Source of the DNA: Stenotrophomonas sp. YIM B06876
GTDB taxonomy: Bacteria > Pseudomonadota > Gammaproteobacteria > Xanthomonadales > Xanthomonadaceae
Length of the DNA: 64,000 nucleotides
NCBI RefSeq assembly: GCF_030711595.1
Contig: NZ_JAUJUJ010000003.1
Location: 62,001-126,000, forward strand
Direction of reading: 5' to 3'
A program made the translations under genes and the position numbers. The notes under the pieces were generated by a model. It searched no databases. It was not told the origin of the DNA and worked only from the letters and a program-made list of their open reading frames with translations. Positions 16,574-26,329 of the stretch are shown in pieces. The stretch's first letter is position 1. Every line of letters starts with the position of its first letter.

Positions 16574-18997
16574 TCAGAAGCGGGCGTTGAACGACACCCA
16601 GAAGCTGCGGCGCTGCTCCTTCACCGCGTAGTCGTCCACGCAGCTGTATTCGGTATCGGAGGCCAGCAGGCAGGACTGGGAGACGAAGTCCTTGTCGAAC
16701 AGGTTGTTGATGCGGCCGTTGACGGTCAGCCAGTCGTTCGCCTTCCAGCTGGCACCGAGATGGAACGTGGTGTAGTCCTCGTAATAGCGCACGGTCGAGC
16801 TGCTGACGCCGCCGACGCTGGAGACCAGCGTGTCGCGGTAGCGGTCGTAGCGGCCTTCGCCGATCAGGCTCAGGCTGACGCGCTCGCTGGCCTGCCAGGT
16901 GAGGTTGGCGTTGGCCATGTGCTTGGCCGGGTTGCCCGAGATCGGCTGGCCCTTGGCGCGGCCGCTGGTCTGCTCGCTCCTGGTGAAGGTGTAGTTGCCG
17001 CGCAGCTGCAGGGTGTCCAGCAGGTCGACCTGGCCGGCCAGCTCGACGCCGCGGGTCTCGGCCTTGTCGATATTCACGCTCTGGGTGAAAGCGCTGTAGC
17101 CCAGCGCCGCCCAGCCCGGGCCGACGTCCACGCAGTAGCTGCCATCGGCCGGCGCCACCTCGCAGTTGGCGAAGGTGCCGCCGCTGGCGATCTTGTCGTC
17201 GAACTTGTTGAAGAACGCGGTGACGTTGAAGTTCCAGCGCTGGCCTTCGTAGTAGGCGGCCACTTCGTAATTGGTGCTGGTTTCCGGCTTGAGGTGCGGC
17301 GAGCCGACCTGCGGAATCACGCCCTGGCCGCCGAAGCCGACCACGCCCGGGAACAGCTGGTCAGGCCGCGGCGTCTTGTAGCCGGTGCTGATGCCGCCCT
17401 TGAGCGTCCAGGCATCGTTGGCTTCCCACACCAGATAGGCGCGCGGACTGACGTGGCTGCCGAAGATGTTGTGATCGTCGTAGCGCATGCCCAGCGTGGC
17501 GGTCAGGGCGTCGGTCAGCGCCCAGTTGTCCTCGGCGAACACCGACCACATCCGGTGCTTCTGCTTGACGTTGTCCTTGTAGCCGCCGCCATCCATGCCG
17601 AACACGCCATCGGTCATGTCGGTGTCGTTGTACTGGCCGCCGATGGTGAGCTGGTGCTGGCCCAGCGACATGTCCAGCTTGCTGTCGAGCACGTAGCCGT
17701 CCAGCTCCATCGTGCGCAGCGGCCGCGGCAGGAAGCTGCCGAGGCGGGCCAGCTCGTCGGCATTGAGCACGCTCAGGTTGCCGGAGGTCATGTTGCAGTG
17801 GGCGGTCTGGCCGCGACGTGCGCACACGTCGTTCCACAGCCCCTGCAGTTGCGCGCGCTCGTCCAGCGTCAGCGGCAGCGAACGGCCCAGGTTGCTGGTG
17901 GTGTGGCGGGTCAGGCTGGTCTGCCAGGTGCCGAAGGCGTAGCGGCCCTGGTGGGTCAGCGCCAGCTGGTCACGCTCGTAGCGCTGCCAGCCGGTATAGC
18001 CCACGCGCGGCTGCACCACGCGGCGGGTGATGGTGCCGCTGCCGGCGGGATTGGGGATGGTCGCATTGCCGCTGCGCCACAGGCTTTCAAGACTGTCCAA
18101 GGTGCCGGTCTGGCCGTTGCGGTTGTCGTATTTCTGCCGCGAGACGTCGTAGTCCAGCCAGAACTCGTTGTTCTCGAACGCGCTCAGGTTCAGGCGGATG
18201 CCGGTGTTCCAGTTGGTGTTGGCCACCGCCTTGCCACCGCCGCCAAAGCCCAGGCTGCGCTCCCACATCGAGCCGTCCGGCAGCGGCAGCGCGTCCCACT
18301 CGGGCATGGATTCGTCGGCATCGTAGTAGCTGCCGCGGATGGCCACGCCCAGGGTGTCCTTGATCAGCGGCCCGGTCAGATACAGATCGGTGGTGCGCGC
18401 GTCGCCGAACTCTTTTTCCTGCTGGACGGTGAAGCCCTGGGTGATCGAGCCCTGCCACTGGCCCTGGTTGCGGCGGGTGATGAGGTTGATCACCCCGCCC
18501 ATCGCATCGGAGCCGTACAGGGTCGACATCGGGCCGCGCACCACTTCGATGCGCTCGATCGCATCCAGCGGCGGCAGGTAGGCGAACTGGCCGCCACCGA
18601 AGTTGTTCGGATACAGGCTGCCGACGTTGCTCTGGCGGCGACCGTCGATCAGCACCAGCGTGTATTCCGACGGCATGCCGCGCATGGAAATGGTGGCGCG
18701 GCCGTTCTTGTCGGTGGTTTCCATGCCCACGTCGATGCCTTCCACGTCACGCAGCGCGTCGACCAGGCTGGTGTACGGGCGCTGTGAAAGCTGCTCGCGC
18801 GAAATCAGGCTGACGCTGGCCGGCGCTTCGGCGATCTTCTGCTCGAAGCCGGCGGCGGTGACCACGACCTTGTCCAGTTCGGTGGGCGTGGCGGAGGTAC
18901 CGCTGTCGGCCAACGCCGGCGTGGACAGCATCGCCAGCAGGGCGATGCCGAGGGCGTTGCGGGAAAAAGGCGGGGGAAGGCAATGGCGCTGGGCCAT
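16574..18997 (-). CDS. TonB-dependent receptor, FepA/CirA-like
   Basis: This 807-residue outer-membrane receptor is complete. A signal peptide (to about residue 31, LADS) is followed by a TonB-box-like segment TELDKVVVTAAG, a plug domain (RGMPSEYTLVLIDGRR, RIEVVRGPMSTLYGSDAMGGVINLITR) and a long barrel ending in a C-terminal Phe (VSFNARF). The plug resembles FepA/CirA/BfrA catecholate-siderophore or haem receptors. Several extracellular-loop cysteine pairs are visible (CARRGQTAHC, CEVAPADGSYC, CLLASDTEYSC). ATG 18997 is preceded by GAGG; an upstream in-frame start lacks a signal sequence. It follows a small hypothetical gene with a Fur box further upstream and precedes the PepSY reductase operon. 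The substrate is probably a ferric siderophore. Confidence 0.92.
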   Translation of the reverse strand: MAQRHCLPPPFSRNALGIALLAMLSTPALADSGTSATPTELDKVVVTAAGFEQKIAEAPASVSLISREQLSQRPYTSLVDALRDVEGIDVGMETTDKNGRATISMRGMPSEYTLVLIDGRRQSNVGSLYPNNFGGGQFAYLPPLDAIERIEVVRGPMSTLYGSDAMGGVINLITRRNQGQWQGSITQGFTVQQEKEFGDARTTDLYLTGPLIKDTLGVAIRGSYYDADESMPEWDALPLPDGSMWERSLGFGGGGKAVANTNWNTGIRLNLSAFENNEFWLDYDVSRQKYDNRNGQTGTLDSLESLWRSGNATIPNPAGSGTITRRVVQPRVGYTGWQRYERDQLALTHQGRYAFGTWQTSLTRHTTSNLGRSLPLTLDERAQLQGLWNDVCARRGQTAHCNMTSGNLSVLNADELARLGSFLPRPLRTMELDGYVLDSKLDMSLGQHQLTIGGQYNDTDMTDGVFGMDGGGYKDNVKQKHRMWSVFAEDNWALTDALTATLGMRYDDHNIFGSHVSPRAYLVWEANDAWTLKGGISTGYKTPRPDQLFPGVVGFGGQGVIPQVGSPHLKPETSTNYEVAAYYEGQRWNFNVTAFFNKFDDKIASGGTFANCEVAPADGSYCVDVGPGWAALGYSAFTQSVNIDKAETRGVELAGQVDLLDTLQLRGNYTFTRSEQTSGRAKGQPISGNPAKHMANANLTWQASERVSLSLIGEGRYDRYRDTLVSSVGGVSSSTVRYYEDYTTFHLGASWKANDWLTVNGRINNLFDKDFVSQSCLLASDTEYSCVDDYAVKEQRRSFWVSFNARF

Positions 18998-19133
18998 GAG
19001 GGAACCTCGGAAAATGGGCGCGCGGACACGGCAAACCGGGGCCGGCATGGCGACGTGCGCAGACGGGCGGGAGCGATCCCGGGAAGGCGGCGGAAAGTAA
19101 GCGGGGCGGCCCCGAACGGGGACGCGGGACGGC

Positions 19134-19568
19134 TCAGGCCTGAGGCGGCGCCTGGCCGCGCTGGACCCGGCGTCCGGGCAAGAGCGGGCACGGGCCGGAA
19201 GTTGCGGCGGCTACGCGTGTCGCAGTGGCGGGAAGGGTTTGCAGTTGCGCGGTGATCCAGGCCAGGGCGAGCGCAGTGGCGGAATGCTCGCCGGATGCCG
19301 GCGCGCCCCGCCGCAGCGCGATCCGGCGCAGCGTGGTCGAACTGTTTTCTTCGCGAGTGGTGTCATCGCCAGGGGAATGCGGCAACTGGAACGAGGACCC
19401 GGCGGCGGGGACTTCCGGTGCGCCCGCCCGGGCATTCCAGGCCGTGCTGGCTGAAAGCAGGGACAGCAATGCCGCGCCGGCCAACAACAGCGACAACAAC
19501 AGCGACAACAGCAGCGGCCGCCCGCGCGTGGCGGCGGCAAGACGGCAAAGGTGGCGTGGAAAGTACAA
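19134..19568 (-). CDS. Small single-span protein upstream of a TonB receptor, unknown function
   Basis: This is a 144-residue hypothetical protein with a basic N-terminus, one leucine-rich membrane span (about residues 18-45, LLLSLLLSLLLAGAALLSLL) and a proline-rich periplasmic tail ending GRRVQRGQAPPQA. The only in-frame start in the right place is TTG 19568, which lowers confidence. Its position (Fur box 64 bases upstream, TonB receptor 136 bases downstream) and its C-terminal tail match a second small protein at 23.5-23.9 kb, also between a Fur box and a TonB receptor. I do not recognise a family. It could be an accessory of receptor function or regulation; this is only suggested by context. 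Confidence 0.45.
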   Translation of the reverse strand: MYFPRHLCRLAAATRGRPLLLSLLLSLLLAGAALLSLLSASTAWNARAGAPEVPAAGSSFQLPHSPGDDTTREENSSTTLRRIALRRGAPASGEHSATALALAWITAQLQTLPATATRVAAATSGPCPLLPGRRVQRGQAPPQA

Positions 19569-19631
19569 GCAGAATCCCTGTCATGGCGGGCGTTCTGGTG
19601 ACACAGCCCGCCGCGGTGCGGGGATTGTAGT

Positions 19632-19646
19632 TGCGACTGGTTATCA
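19632..19646 (-). promoter_or_regulatory. Candidate Fur box of the receptor unit at 16.6-19.6 kb
   Basis: On the minus strand TGATAACCAGTCGCA matches the Fur 7-1-7 consensus at 10 of 14 defined positions, with TGATAA intact in the first arm. It lies 64 bases upstream of the small hypothetical gene that precedes the receptor. Confidence 0.5.
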
Positions 19647-19690
19647 ATTGCAAGTGCGAATGGGTGGCAGAAATTGCAGGCCGACACGCA

Positions 19691-20410
19691 CTATCCGGGC
19701 ACCACCAGCGCACGGATCCGCGGATGTGGCGAGCTCGCCAGCAGCGGGCGGATATGGGCGAGGAACGCGGGACTGCCGTGCGCCAGCGCCTGCTGCAACC
19801 ATGCCGCTGCGGCCTCGATCTGACCGGCGGCCAGCAGCAGCGAGGCATGGCTGGCCTGGCCACGGAAATCGCCGGCTTCGGCCGAGCGCCGGTACCAGTC
19901 CGGCGCGGCGGCCGGATCCGCGGCCACGCCGATGCCGTCTTCCAGACACCGCCCCACCAGGTTCATCGACTTGGCATGGCCGCATCCGGCGGCGCGCCGG
20001 TACAGGCGGTAGGCGGCGGCCTCGTCGCGGGCCACGCCGCGGCCGGTCGCCAGCAGGTTGGCCAGGTTGTACATGCCCCAGTCCAGCCCGGTATCGGCGG
20101 CTTTGCGATACCACACCGCCGCCAGTTCGAAATTCACCGCGGTGCCGGTGCCGAGTTCATGGCAACGCCCGAGCATGTTCATCGCCTGCGGCAGGCCGCC
20201 GTTGGCGGCGCGCTCGAACCACTGCACGCCCTGGGCCGGATCCAGCGCGTTGCCACGGCCTTCCATGCACGCCTGGCCGAGCAGCAGCTGCGCCTGCACG
20301 TCGCCGGTCTGGGCCAGTGCATGCAGTTGCGCCAGTGCCGCCGGCGGGTCATGCCGCAACTGTGCGGCGATGGCGGCGATATCGGGGGCAGCCGGCTGCG
20401 GCTCAGACAT
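19691..20410 (-). CDS. Sel1-repeat protein
   Basis: This 239-residue cytoplasmic protein is built of Sel1-like (TPR-related) repeats: successive units such as [51 protein letters not shown] and [18 protein letters not shown], spaced about 36 residues apart, fill residues 35-200. Such solenoids mediate protein-protein contacts. No signal peptide is seen. The start overlaps the end of the Fe(II)/2-oxoglutarate dioxygenase gene by eight bases, so both are translated from the fiu-piuC transcript. Sel1 genes accompany piuC in many Gram-negative iron loci; the partner is unknown. Confidence 0.88.
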   Translation of the reverse strand: MSEPQPAAPDIAAIAAQLRHDPPAALAQLHALAQTGDVQAQLLLGQACMEGRGNALDPAQGVQWFERAANGGLPQAMNMLGRCHELGTGTAVNFELAAVWYRKAADTGLDWGMYNLANLLATGRGVARDEAAAYRLYRRAAGCGHAKSMNLVGRCLEDGIGVAADPAAAPDWYRRSAEAGDFRGQASHASLLLAAGQIEAAAAWLQQALAHGSPAFLAHIRPLLASSPHPRIRALVVPG

Positions 20411-21092
20411 CGGCCCATTGCCGCAACAGGTTGTGATAGACGCCGGTCAGCTGCACCAGAGCCGGGTGGTCGGGTACATCGTGGGTCAGGCGCCGGATCG
20501 AGACGTCCAGGTCCCACAGCAAACGGCGCTGGCCGTCATCGCGCAGCATGCTCTGGATCCAGAAGAACGACGCCAGTCGCGCGCCGCGGGTCACCGGGGT
20601 CACCTGGTGCAGGCTGGTGCCCGGATACAGCACCATGTGTCCGGCCGGCAGCTTGACCCGCTGGTTGCCGTAGGTGTCTTCGATCACCAGCTCGCCGCCG
20701 TCGTATTCGTCCGGATCGCTGAGGAACAGCGTGGCCGACAGGTCGGTACGCACCGGCTGCGGTTGCCCCGGCGCGGTGTAGTCATAGCGCACCGCGTTGT
20801 CGACGTGGAAGCCGAAGGCCTGGCCCTGCTGGTAGCAGTTGAACAGCGGCGGAAAAATATGCCGTGGCAGCGCCGCGGAAAAAAACGTGCTGTTGCGGCC
20901 CAGTGCCTCGAGAATCCGCGCCCCGATCGCACGCGCCGCCGGGTCGGACTCGGGCAGCTGCAGGTTGTGCTTGGCCTGCGCCGACTGGTAGCCGGCGGTC
21001 AGGCGGCCGTCGGTCCAGCCGGCGTTGGCCAACTGCTGGCGGGCCGCGGTGACCTGCTCGGCGGTAAGGACGTCGGGAATATGCAGCAGCAT
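20403..21092 (-). CDS. piuC: Fe(II)/2-oxoglutarate-dependent PKHD-type hydroxylase PiuC/YbiX
   Basis: This 229-residue cytoplasmic dioxygenase of the YbiX/PiuC family has iron ligands His and Asp in FGFHVDNAV, a distal His in TSLHQVTPV, and the 2-oxoglutarate-binding Arg in GARLASFFW. Length and motifs fit E. coli YbiX and Pseudomonas PiuC, always found directly behind a Fiu/PiuA-type receptor as here (47 bases downstream). The substrate is not known for the family; a siderophore or receptor-related modification has been proposed. It overlaps the Sel1 gene by eight bases and is presumably Fur-controlled with the receptor. Confidence 0.92.
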   Translation of the reverse strand: MLLHIPDVLTAEQVTAARQQLANAGWTDGRLTAGYQSAQAKHNLQLPESDPAARAIGARILEALGRNSTFFSAALPRHIFPPLFNCYQQGQAFGFHVDNAVRYDYTAPGQPQPVRTDLSATLFLSDPDEYDGGELVIEDTYGNQRVKLPAGHMVLYPGTSLHQVTPVTRGARLASFFWIQSMLRDDGQRRLLWDLDVSIRRLTHDVPDHPALVQLTGVYHNLLRQWADV

Positions 21093-21139
21093 GGAACACT
21101 CCGAGGAGTCCCCCGCGGGTCGCGCGGGAGACGTTGCGG

Positions 21140-23407
21140 TCAGAACTTGAAGTTGAACGCCAGCGTGGCCGAACGCCCCGGGGCGATGGCCGCGTAGTGC
21201 GAAGCGTACGCCTTGGTGAAGTAGGTCTTGTCGGTCAGGTTCTGCACGTTGAGCTGCAGACCGTACTGCTTGCTGAACTCATAGGCGACCATCGCGTCGA
21301 AGCGGGTGTAAGCCGGAATCCACTTGGTGTTGGCGACGTTGCCGTAGACCTTGTCGACGTAGTTGGCGCCGGCGCCCAGGCTCAGGCCCGGCGCGAAGGC
21401 CGGTGTCCAGGTGCTCCACAGGCTGGCGCTGTGCCTGGCGGTATTGGGGAACGCATTGCCGTTGAACGGCGAGGGCGCGTAAACGCCGTCAACCAGGGCA
21501 AAGCCGTTGTCCTCGACCACCGCATCCAGGTAGGTGTAGCCACCGAACACCTGCCAGCCGGCGGCGATCGTGCCGCTGAAGCCGATTTCCGCGCCGGTGA
21601 CCTTCTTGCGCCCGGCGTTCTGGGTGGTGCCGGCATCGCTGGTGACGCGGGCGTTGCTCATCTCGGTTGCGAAGACCGCACCGGTCAGCGACAGGCGTCC
21701 ATCGGCCAGGTCCCATTTGGTGCCCAGTTCGAGATTGCGGCTGCGCTGCGGCGTGAGGTCCTGCACCGCGGCGCTGATGCCGTCGGCGCCATCGCCACCG
21801 TCCATGCCCACCGGCGTGGACGAGGTGCCCCACGACAGGTAGATGCTGCCGTTGCGCAGCGGCTTGAACACCAGCCCGGCCTGGCCATTCCAGAACGTGC
21901 TGTCGTTGCGCAGGGTCACCGCGGTTACCGGGTTGGACTGGCGGGTGGCGTAATCGTCGAAGCGCGCGCCCAGATTCAACATCCACTGCGGATTGAATTC
22001 GACGGTGTCAAAGAGGTAGGCCGAGCGGGTGCGGGTCTTCTGGCGGATATCCAGCGCCGGATCGGTACGCGTCACATGGTGGCCGGCCGCCCACGGATCG
22101 TGTGGGGTGGGGTTGGCCAAGTCGGTGCAGTTGTAGCCGGTGGCCGCACCGGTGGTGGGGCAGCTCTGGCTGCCGGTGACCGGGTTGAACGTGCCATTGA
22201 GGCCGTTGACGGTGCCGATGGCATAGCTGCCGCGCTGGGTGTCTTCATCGCTGTATTCGATGCCGGCGTTGTAGCTGTGCTGCAGCGTGCCGGTGGCCAG
22301 GGTGCCGCTCAGGCTGGTCTGGTTGACCAGACTGTCGGTGGTGGTGGCGCGGGCGTTGGTGCGGCGCCACACAGTGCCGTACAGGTTGGGGTTGCCCTTG
22401 CTGTCGTCCGGCTGGGTCCACAGATAGTCGTTACGGGTCCGGCCGTAGCGGGCGATGTTGCGCAGTGTGGCGCCGCCGAAATCATGCGACAGGTTCAACG
22501 TGGTGATGTCGGCCCGGGTTTGCTGGAAGTCACGATCGACCAGGCCGTAGAACGCGTTGCGATTGGGCACGATCGGGCTGCCATCACCATTCTTGCCGAG
22601 ATTGGCGCCGCTGCTGAACGGGTTGTTGTAGGCGAAGCCGCCGGCGTCCGGCAGGTCGTCGGTTTCCATGTGGTAGTGGCTGATGCTGGCCTGGGTCGGG
22701 CCGTTCAGGCCCCAGGCGATGGACGGCGCGATGCCCCAGCGGCTGTTGTTGACCTCGTCACGGCCGGCGATATCGGCGTCATGCTTCATCAGGTTGAGGC
22801 GCGCGGCGATGCCGTCGCCGATTACGGCATTGGCATCGACCGTGGCGCGGCGGTAGTTGTCGGTGCCCAGGCCGATCGAGCCGGCCACGAAATCGTCGAG
22901 CTTGGCCGTCTTGCTGACCAGGCTGATGTGGCCTCCGGCCGAACCACGACCGGAATAGGCCGAACTCGGACCCTTGATCACTTCGATCTGCTCGATGGCG
23001 AACACTTCGCGGGTCTGGCTGCCGGCATCGCGGATGCCATCGACGTAGATGTCCGACTGCGAATCGAAGCCGCGGATGAAGGGGCGGTCTCCGGTGGGAT
23101 TGCCGCCTTCGCCCGCACCGAAGGTGATGCCCGGCACCGTGCGCAGCGCATCGAGCAGGGTCACGGCGGCGGTCTGTTCGATCACCGACTGCGGGATCAC
23201 GCTGACCGACTTGGGGGTATCCAGCAGTGGTGCGGTGAACTTGTTGGACACCGATTCCACTTGCGAGGCGTGCACATCGACGCCATCGAGCTGCGTGGCC
23301 TTGCGTTGGCCGCCATCACCGGCGTCGTCGGGAGTGGCGTGGGCGGCGATGGGCGAGACCATGGCAAACAGCAGGGCGGACGCAAGCGGAGTACGGGCAG
23401 GCAGCAT
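21140..23407 (-). CDS. fiu: TonB-dependent catecholate siderophore receptor, Fiu/PiuA-like
   Basis: This is a 755-residue TonB-dependent siderophore receptor. It has a signal peptide (cut near AHA, residue 24), a plug with the Fiu-type features [36 protein letters not shown] and [21 protein letters not shown], and a barrel ending in LAFNFKF. Orthologues import monomeric catechols and are the entry route of catechol-cephalosporins such as cefiderocol. It is followed by piuC and a Sel1 gene and preceded by a small membrane protein gene and a Fur box, making one iron-repressed operon. The assignment is supported by both sequence and the conserved receptor-dioxygenase pair. Confidence 0.93.
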   Translation of the reverse strand: MLPARTPLASALLFAMVSPIAAHATPDDAGDGGQRKATQLDGVDVHASQVESVSNKFTAPLLDTPKSVSVIPQSVIEQTAAVTLLDALRTVPGITFGAGEGGNPTGDRPFIRGFDSQSDIYVDGIRDAGSQTREVFAIEQIEVIKGPSSAYSGRGSAGGHISLVSKTAKLDDFVAGSIGLGTDNYRRATVDANAVIGDGIAARLNLMKHDADIAGRDEVNNSRWGIAPSIAWGLNGPTQASISHYHMETDDLPDAGGFAYNNPFSSGANLGKNGDGSPIVPNRNAFYGLVDRDFQQTRADITTLNLSHDFGGATLRNIARYGRTRNDYLWTQPDDSKGNPNLYGTVWRRTNARATTTDSLVNQTSLSGTLATGTLQHSYNAGIEYSDEDTQRGSYAIGTVNGLNGTFNPVTGSQSCPTTGAATGYNCTDLANPTPHDPWAAGHHVTRTDPALDIRQKTRTRSAYLFDTVEFNPQWMLNLGARFDDYATRQSNPVTAVTLRNDSTFWNGQAGLVFKPLRNGSIYLSWGTSSTPVGMDGGDGADGISAAVQDLTPQRSRNLELGTKWDLADGRLSLTGAVFATEMSNARVTSDAGTTQNAGRKKVTGAEIGFSGTIAAGWQVFGGYTYLDAVVEDNGFALVDGVYAPSPFNGNAFPNTARHSASLWSTWTPAFAPGLSLGAGANYVDKVYGNVANTKWIPAYTRFDAMVAYEFSKQYGLQLNVQNLTDKTYFTKAYASHYAAIAPGRSATLAFNFKF

Positions 23408-23536
23408 AGGAGGGCTCTTGGATCAGACAACAGAAGGAGAGCGTCCTCGGCGTGGATGGCGAAGGACAGGCGGGCAGACGCAAGGCATAACGGCCTACGC
23501 AAAGGCCTGCGCAGGCAGGCTTGCGGCGACGCTCGA

Positions 23537-23938
23537 TCAGGCCCGGGGAGGGGCGTGGCCGTGATTCAGTCGCAGATGCGGCTCCAGCGGATAGCCGCGG
23601 GAGCGGTCCTGCACACGCTGCAGGCGGGTGTCGGCAGCAGCACTGCGGAATACCTGGCTGGCCGTCGTGACCGATCCGTTGCCGCTGTGGCGCGGGCACG
23701 CACGGTTACTGGCCGGGCGCGGTGCTTCGGCGCCGGTTTCGGCGATGCTGCCCGGCGTCGGATGCCTGTCCGGGCAACCGCCGGTGGGCGCCCCGCTCAA
23801 CACGCTGGCCGAAGGTGCGGCGGTCAGCGAGGGGGTGGAAACCGCGGCGGCCATCAACCATGCCGCCAGCAACACCAATACCCCCAGCAGGCACGGCAGA
23901 CCGCGCCGCAGCAGCGGGTGGGTTTGGGTGACAACCAT
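23537..23938 (-). CDS. Small single-span protein upstream of the Fiu-like receptor, unknown function
   Basis: This 133-residue hypothetical protein starts at ATG 23938 (an in-frame TTG lies six codons upstream). It has a short cytoplasmic N-terminus with HPLLRRG, one membrane span (about 12-34, CLLGVLVLLAAWLMAAAV) and a low-complexity periplasmic part ending PHLRLNHGHAPPRA. The end resembles that of the 19.1-19.6 kb protein (PLxPxxRxxxGxAPPxA), and the layout Fur box, small protein, TonB receptor is the same. I do not recognise a family. It is probably co-transcribed with fiu, whose ATG is 129 bases downstream. Confidence 0.5.
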   Translation of the reverse strand: MVVTQTHPLLRRGLPCLLGVLVLLAAWLMAAAVSTPSLTAAPSASVLSGAPTGGCPDRHPTPGSIAETGAEAPRPASNRACPRHSGNGSVTTASQVFRSAAADTRLQRVQDRSRGYPLEPHLRLNHGHAPPRA

Positions 23939-24006
23939 GGAAGCCAGGGCGGACAAAGGAGGCGGGGTGACAGCGGCGTCGCGGTGCGCGACAGGGCTAC
24001 ATCCTA

Positions 24007-24030
24007 ATGAGAATTGTTTGCGTTATCAAT
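24007..24030 (-). promoter_or_regulatory. Fur box of the fiu-piuC-sel1 operon
   Basis: The AT-rich stretch reads, on the minus strand, ATTGATAACGC followed by AAACAATTCTCATT: a GATAA arm facing a TGAGAAT arm as in overlapping Fur hexamers. It lies 69 bases before the small protein's ATG and just beyond the 3' end of the suf operon. Confidence 0.65.
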
Positions 24031-24074
24031 CCTCTTTCGCGACAGGACTTGCCGAAGCGCGGCTTGCGGGCGCC

Positions 24075-24407
24075 TCAGTCGCGGTCGTCGCGGGTCCAGA
24101 CCCCGCCGTGGTCGCGCTTGACCGGGAACTTGGGCACCGCGGTATAGGCCGGCGCACACAGGGCGCGGCCGTCGCGGATATCGAACCGGGCGCCGTGCAG
24201 CACGCATTCAATGCTGCCTTCGACCGCATCCAGGGCGCCGGAGGACAGCTCGAATTCCTCATGCGTGCACTGGTCTTCCAGCGCATACAGATCGCCGTCA
24301 AGGTTGAACACCACGATCGGGGTGCCGGTGACCTCGTCAAAGGTGGTCTTCATTTCGCCCGGCAGCAGCTCGCCGCTGGCGCAGACAAACGTCCAGGTCT
24401 CGCTCAT
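24075..24407 (-). CDS. Rieske-type [2Fe-2S] ferredoxin-like protein of the suf operon
   Basis: This 110-residue cytoplasmic Rieske protein has the two ligand boxes CTH (in DQCTHEEF) and CVLHG (in IECVLHGARFD), spaced as in small non-haem oxygenase ferredoxins. It is the last gene of the suf operon, overlapping the GNAT gene by four bases (ATGA). In Xanthomonadaceae such a gene commonly closes the suf cluster, and it may serve as an electron donor or as a client for the assembled clusters; its precise role is not established. Confidence 0.88.
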   Translation of the reverse strand: MSETWTFVCASGELLPGEMKTTFDEVTGTPIVVFNLDGDLYALEDQCTHEEFELSSGALDAVEGSIECVLHGARFDIRDGRALCAPAYTAVPKFPVKRDHGGVWTRDDRD

Positions 24408-24940
24408 GCCGCGGTCACCAGTGGCTTTTCCAGGATCTCGAAACGCAGGTCGTCGCGCCGGGGAATGCCGAAACGCTCGTCGCCATAGGGAAACGGTTTC
24501 TTGATGCCGGTGCGGTGATAGCCGCGGCGTTCGTAGAAGGCGATCAGCTCGTCACGGACGTCGATCACCGTCATCCGCATCACCGGCAGCTGCCAGTGTT
24601 CACGCACGTAGCGTTCGGCGGCCGCCATCATCGACTTGCCCAGACCGCTGCCTTGGGCCGCCGGCGTGACGGCGAACATGCCGAAGTAGCCACTGCCGTG
24701 CTCGTCGGCGAGATGGCAGCAAGCCCGCAGTTGACCGTGGTGTTCGGCCAGCAGGATCACGCTGCGCGGTCGTTCCAGATCGGCCCGGATGCCTGCGGCA
24801 TCAACGCGCTGGCCGTCAAGCAGGTCGGCTTCGGTAGTCCAGCCGGCGCGCGAGGCCTCGCCGCGGTAGGCGGAGGTGACCAGTTCGATCAGGGCCGGAA
24901 TGTCATCCGGCGTGGCAGTGCGGAAGGTCAAAATGCTCAT
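24404..24940 (-). CDS. GNAT-family N-acetyltransferase
   Basis: This 178-residue GNAT-fold acetyltransferase (residues 4-165) binds acetyl-CoA through the motif VTPAAQGSGLGKSMM, a variant of Q/RxxGxG/A, followed by MRMTVIDVRDELIAFYERRGYHRTG, the typical motif B with its Tyr. The acceptor substrate is unknown. The gene lies 132 bases downstream of sufS and overlaps the Rieske gene, so it belongs to the tail of the suf operon; the reason for this linkage is not known. Confidence 0.85.
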   Translation of the reverse strand: MSILTFRTATPDDIPALIELVTSAYRGEASRAGWTTEADLLDGQRVDAAGIRADLERPRSVILLAEHHGQLRACCHLADEHGSGYFGMFAVTPAAQGSGLGKSMMAAAERYVREHWQLPVMRMTVIDVRDELIAFYERRGYHRTGIKKPFPYGDERFGIPRRDDLRFEILEKPLVTAA

Positions 24941-25072
24941 GGTTTCATTCTAGGTGGCACAGGACCGCGCGGACAGGGGCGGGCGCCGGAAGTGGCGCGA
25001 GGGTGTCGCGTCCACAACAAAAAAACGCCGCGGTCACCCGCAGCGCTTCGCCACCCAGCGCGGGCGGCAGCC

Positions 25073-26329
25073 TTATCCCAGCAGCGTGCGCACCTTCTTC
25101 AAGGCCGCCATGAACTGCTCGATTTCCTCGTGGGTGTTGTAGAACGCCAGCGAGGCACGGCAGATCGCGGCCACGCCATAGTGCTGCAGCAGCGGGTGCG
25201 CGCAGTGCTGGCCCGAGCGCACGGCGACTCCTTCCAGATCAAGCAGCGTGGCCAGGTCGTGCGCGTGCGCCCCTTCCAGCTGGAAGGACACCACCGCGGC
25301 CTTGTGGGACGCGGTGCCGAAGATGCGCACGCCGTCGAAGCGCTGCAGCTCTTCGGTGAAGTGCGCCAACAGCTCGCCTTCATGCCGGTGGATATGTTCC
25401 AGCCCGACCGATTCGAGGTAATCCACCGCCACGCCCAAGCCGATGAAACCGGAAATATTCGGGGTGCCGGCTTCAAAACGGTGCGGCGCGTCGTTGAACA
25501 CGGTGCCCTCGAAGCTGACTTCCCTGATCATCTCCCCGCCCCCCAGGAACGGCGGCATCGCCTGCAGATGCTCGCGCCGGCCCCACAGCACGCCGGTGCC
25601 GGTGGGCCCGCACATCTTGTGGCCGGTGATGGCGTAGAAGTCGCAGCCGATGGCGGGAATGTCGATCTTCAGGTGCGGCGCCGCCTGCGAGCCGTCGACC
25701 ACGGTGATGATGCCGCGCTTGCGCGCTTCGCGGCAGATCTCGCGCACCGGGTTGATCGTGCCCAGCACGTTGGAGACGTGGGTGACCGCCAGCAGTTTCA
25801 CGTCCGGCGTCATCGCCGCATACAGCGCGTCCATGTCCAGCGCGCCGTCGGCGGTGATTTCGGCCACGCGCAAGGTCGCGCCGGTACGTTGCGCCACCAG
25901 CTGCCACGGCACGATGTTGGCGTGGTGCTCCATGCGCGAGACCAGGATCACATCGCCGGCCTTCAACTGTGGCAGCGCCCACGAATAGGCCACCAGGTTG
26001 ATGGCGAAGGTGGTGCCGCTGCACAGCACCAGTTCGTTGGCACGCACGTTGAGGAAGCGCGCCAGCTTGGCACGCGCGCCTTCGTAGGCATCGGTGGCTT
26101 CAGAACCCAGCGCGTGCACCGCGCGGCTGACATTGGCGTTGTAGCGGCGGTAGAACTCGTCCACCGCGGCAATCACGGCCAGCGGTTTCTGCCCGGTGTT
26201 GGCGCTGTCGAAATACACCAGGGGCTTGCCGTTGACCTCGCGCATCAGCAGCGGGAAGTCCGCGCGGATCCGCTCCCAGTCGGGTGCCTGGGCGCTGCCG
26301 TGGGCCGGCCGGGGCGTGGACAGGTTCAT
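25073..26329 (-). CDS. sufS: Cysteine desulfurase SufS
   Basis: This 418-residue class V PLP enzyme takes sulfur from cysteine for Fe-S assembly. The N-terminal YFDSANTGQKP and RAVHALGSEATDAYE motifs, the PLP lysine in ITGHKMCGPTG, the phosphate-binding TPNISGF and the persulfide-forming cysteine in VRSGQHCAHPLL identify the SufS (group II) branch. It overlaps the end of sufD by four bases (ATGA). SufS normally needs SufE or SufU as sulfur acceptor; neither gene is present in this operon, so an acceptor must be encoded elsewhere or replaced. Confidence 0.95.
   Translation of the reverse strand: MNLSTPRPAHGSAQAPDWERIRADFPLLMREVNGKPLVYFDSANTGQKPLAVIAAVDEFYRRYNANVSRAVHALGSEATDAYEGARAKLARFLNVRANELVLCSGTTFAINLVAYSWALPQLKAGDVILVSRMEHHANIVPWQLVAQRTGATLRVAEITADGALDMDALYAAMTPDVKLLAVTHVSNVLGTINPVREICREARKRGIITVVDGSQAAPHLKIDIPAIGCDFYAITGHKMCGPTGTGVLWGRREHLQAMPPFLGGGEMIREVSFEGTVFNDAPHRFEAGTPNISGFIGLGVAVDYLESVGLEHIHRHEGELLAHFTEELQRFDGVRIFGTASHKAAVVSFQLEGAHAHDLATLLDLEGVAVRSGQHCAHPLLQHYGVAAICRASLAFYNTHEEIEQFMAALKKVRTLLG

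Noticed and set aside
16457-18787. A 776-codon open frame opposite the FepA/CirA-like receptor
   Set aside because: The composition is skewed to Val, Ala, Gln and His with no domain; it mirrors codon bias of the real gene on the other strand.
19363-19863. Alternative ATG-started frames overlapping the small protein upstream of the receptor
   Set aside because: They give Cys/Arg/Pro-rich products without a membrane span and lack similarity to the paralogue at 23.5 kb, unlike the TTG-started frame that was kept.
21134-24007. A very long open frame on the plus strand opposite the Fiu-like receptor and its upstream gene
   Set aside because: It is a high-GC antisense shadow: the minus strand has a complete receptor with signal peptide, plug and barrel, and the plus-strand product is a Gly/Ala/Val/Arg-rich sequence without recognisable motifs.
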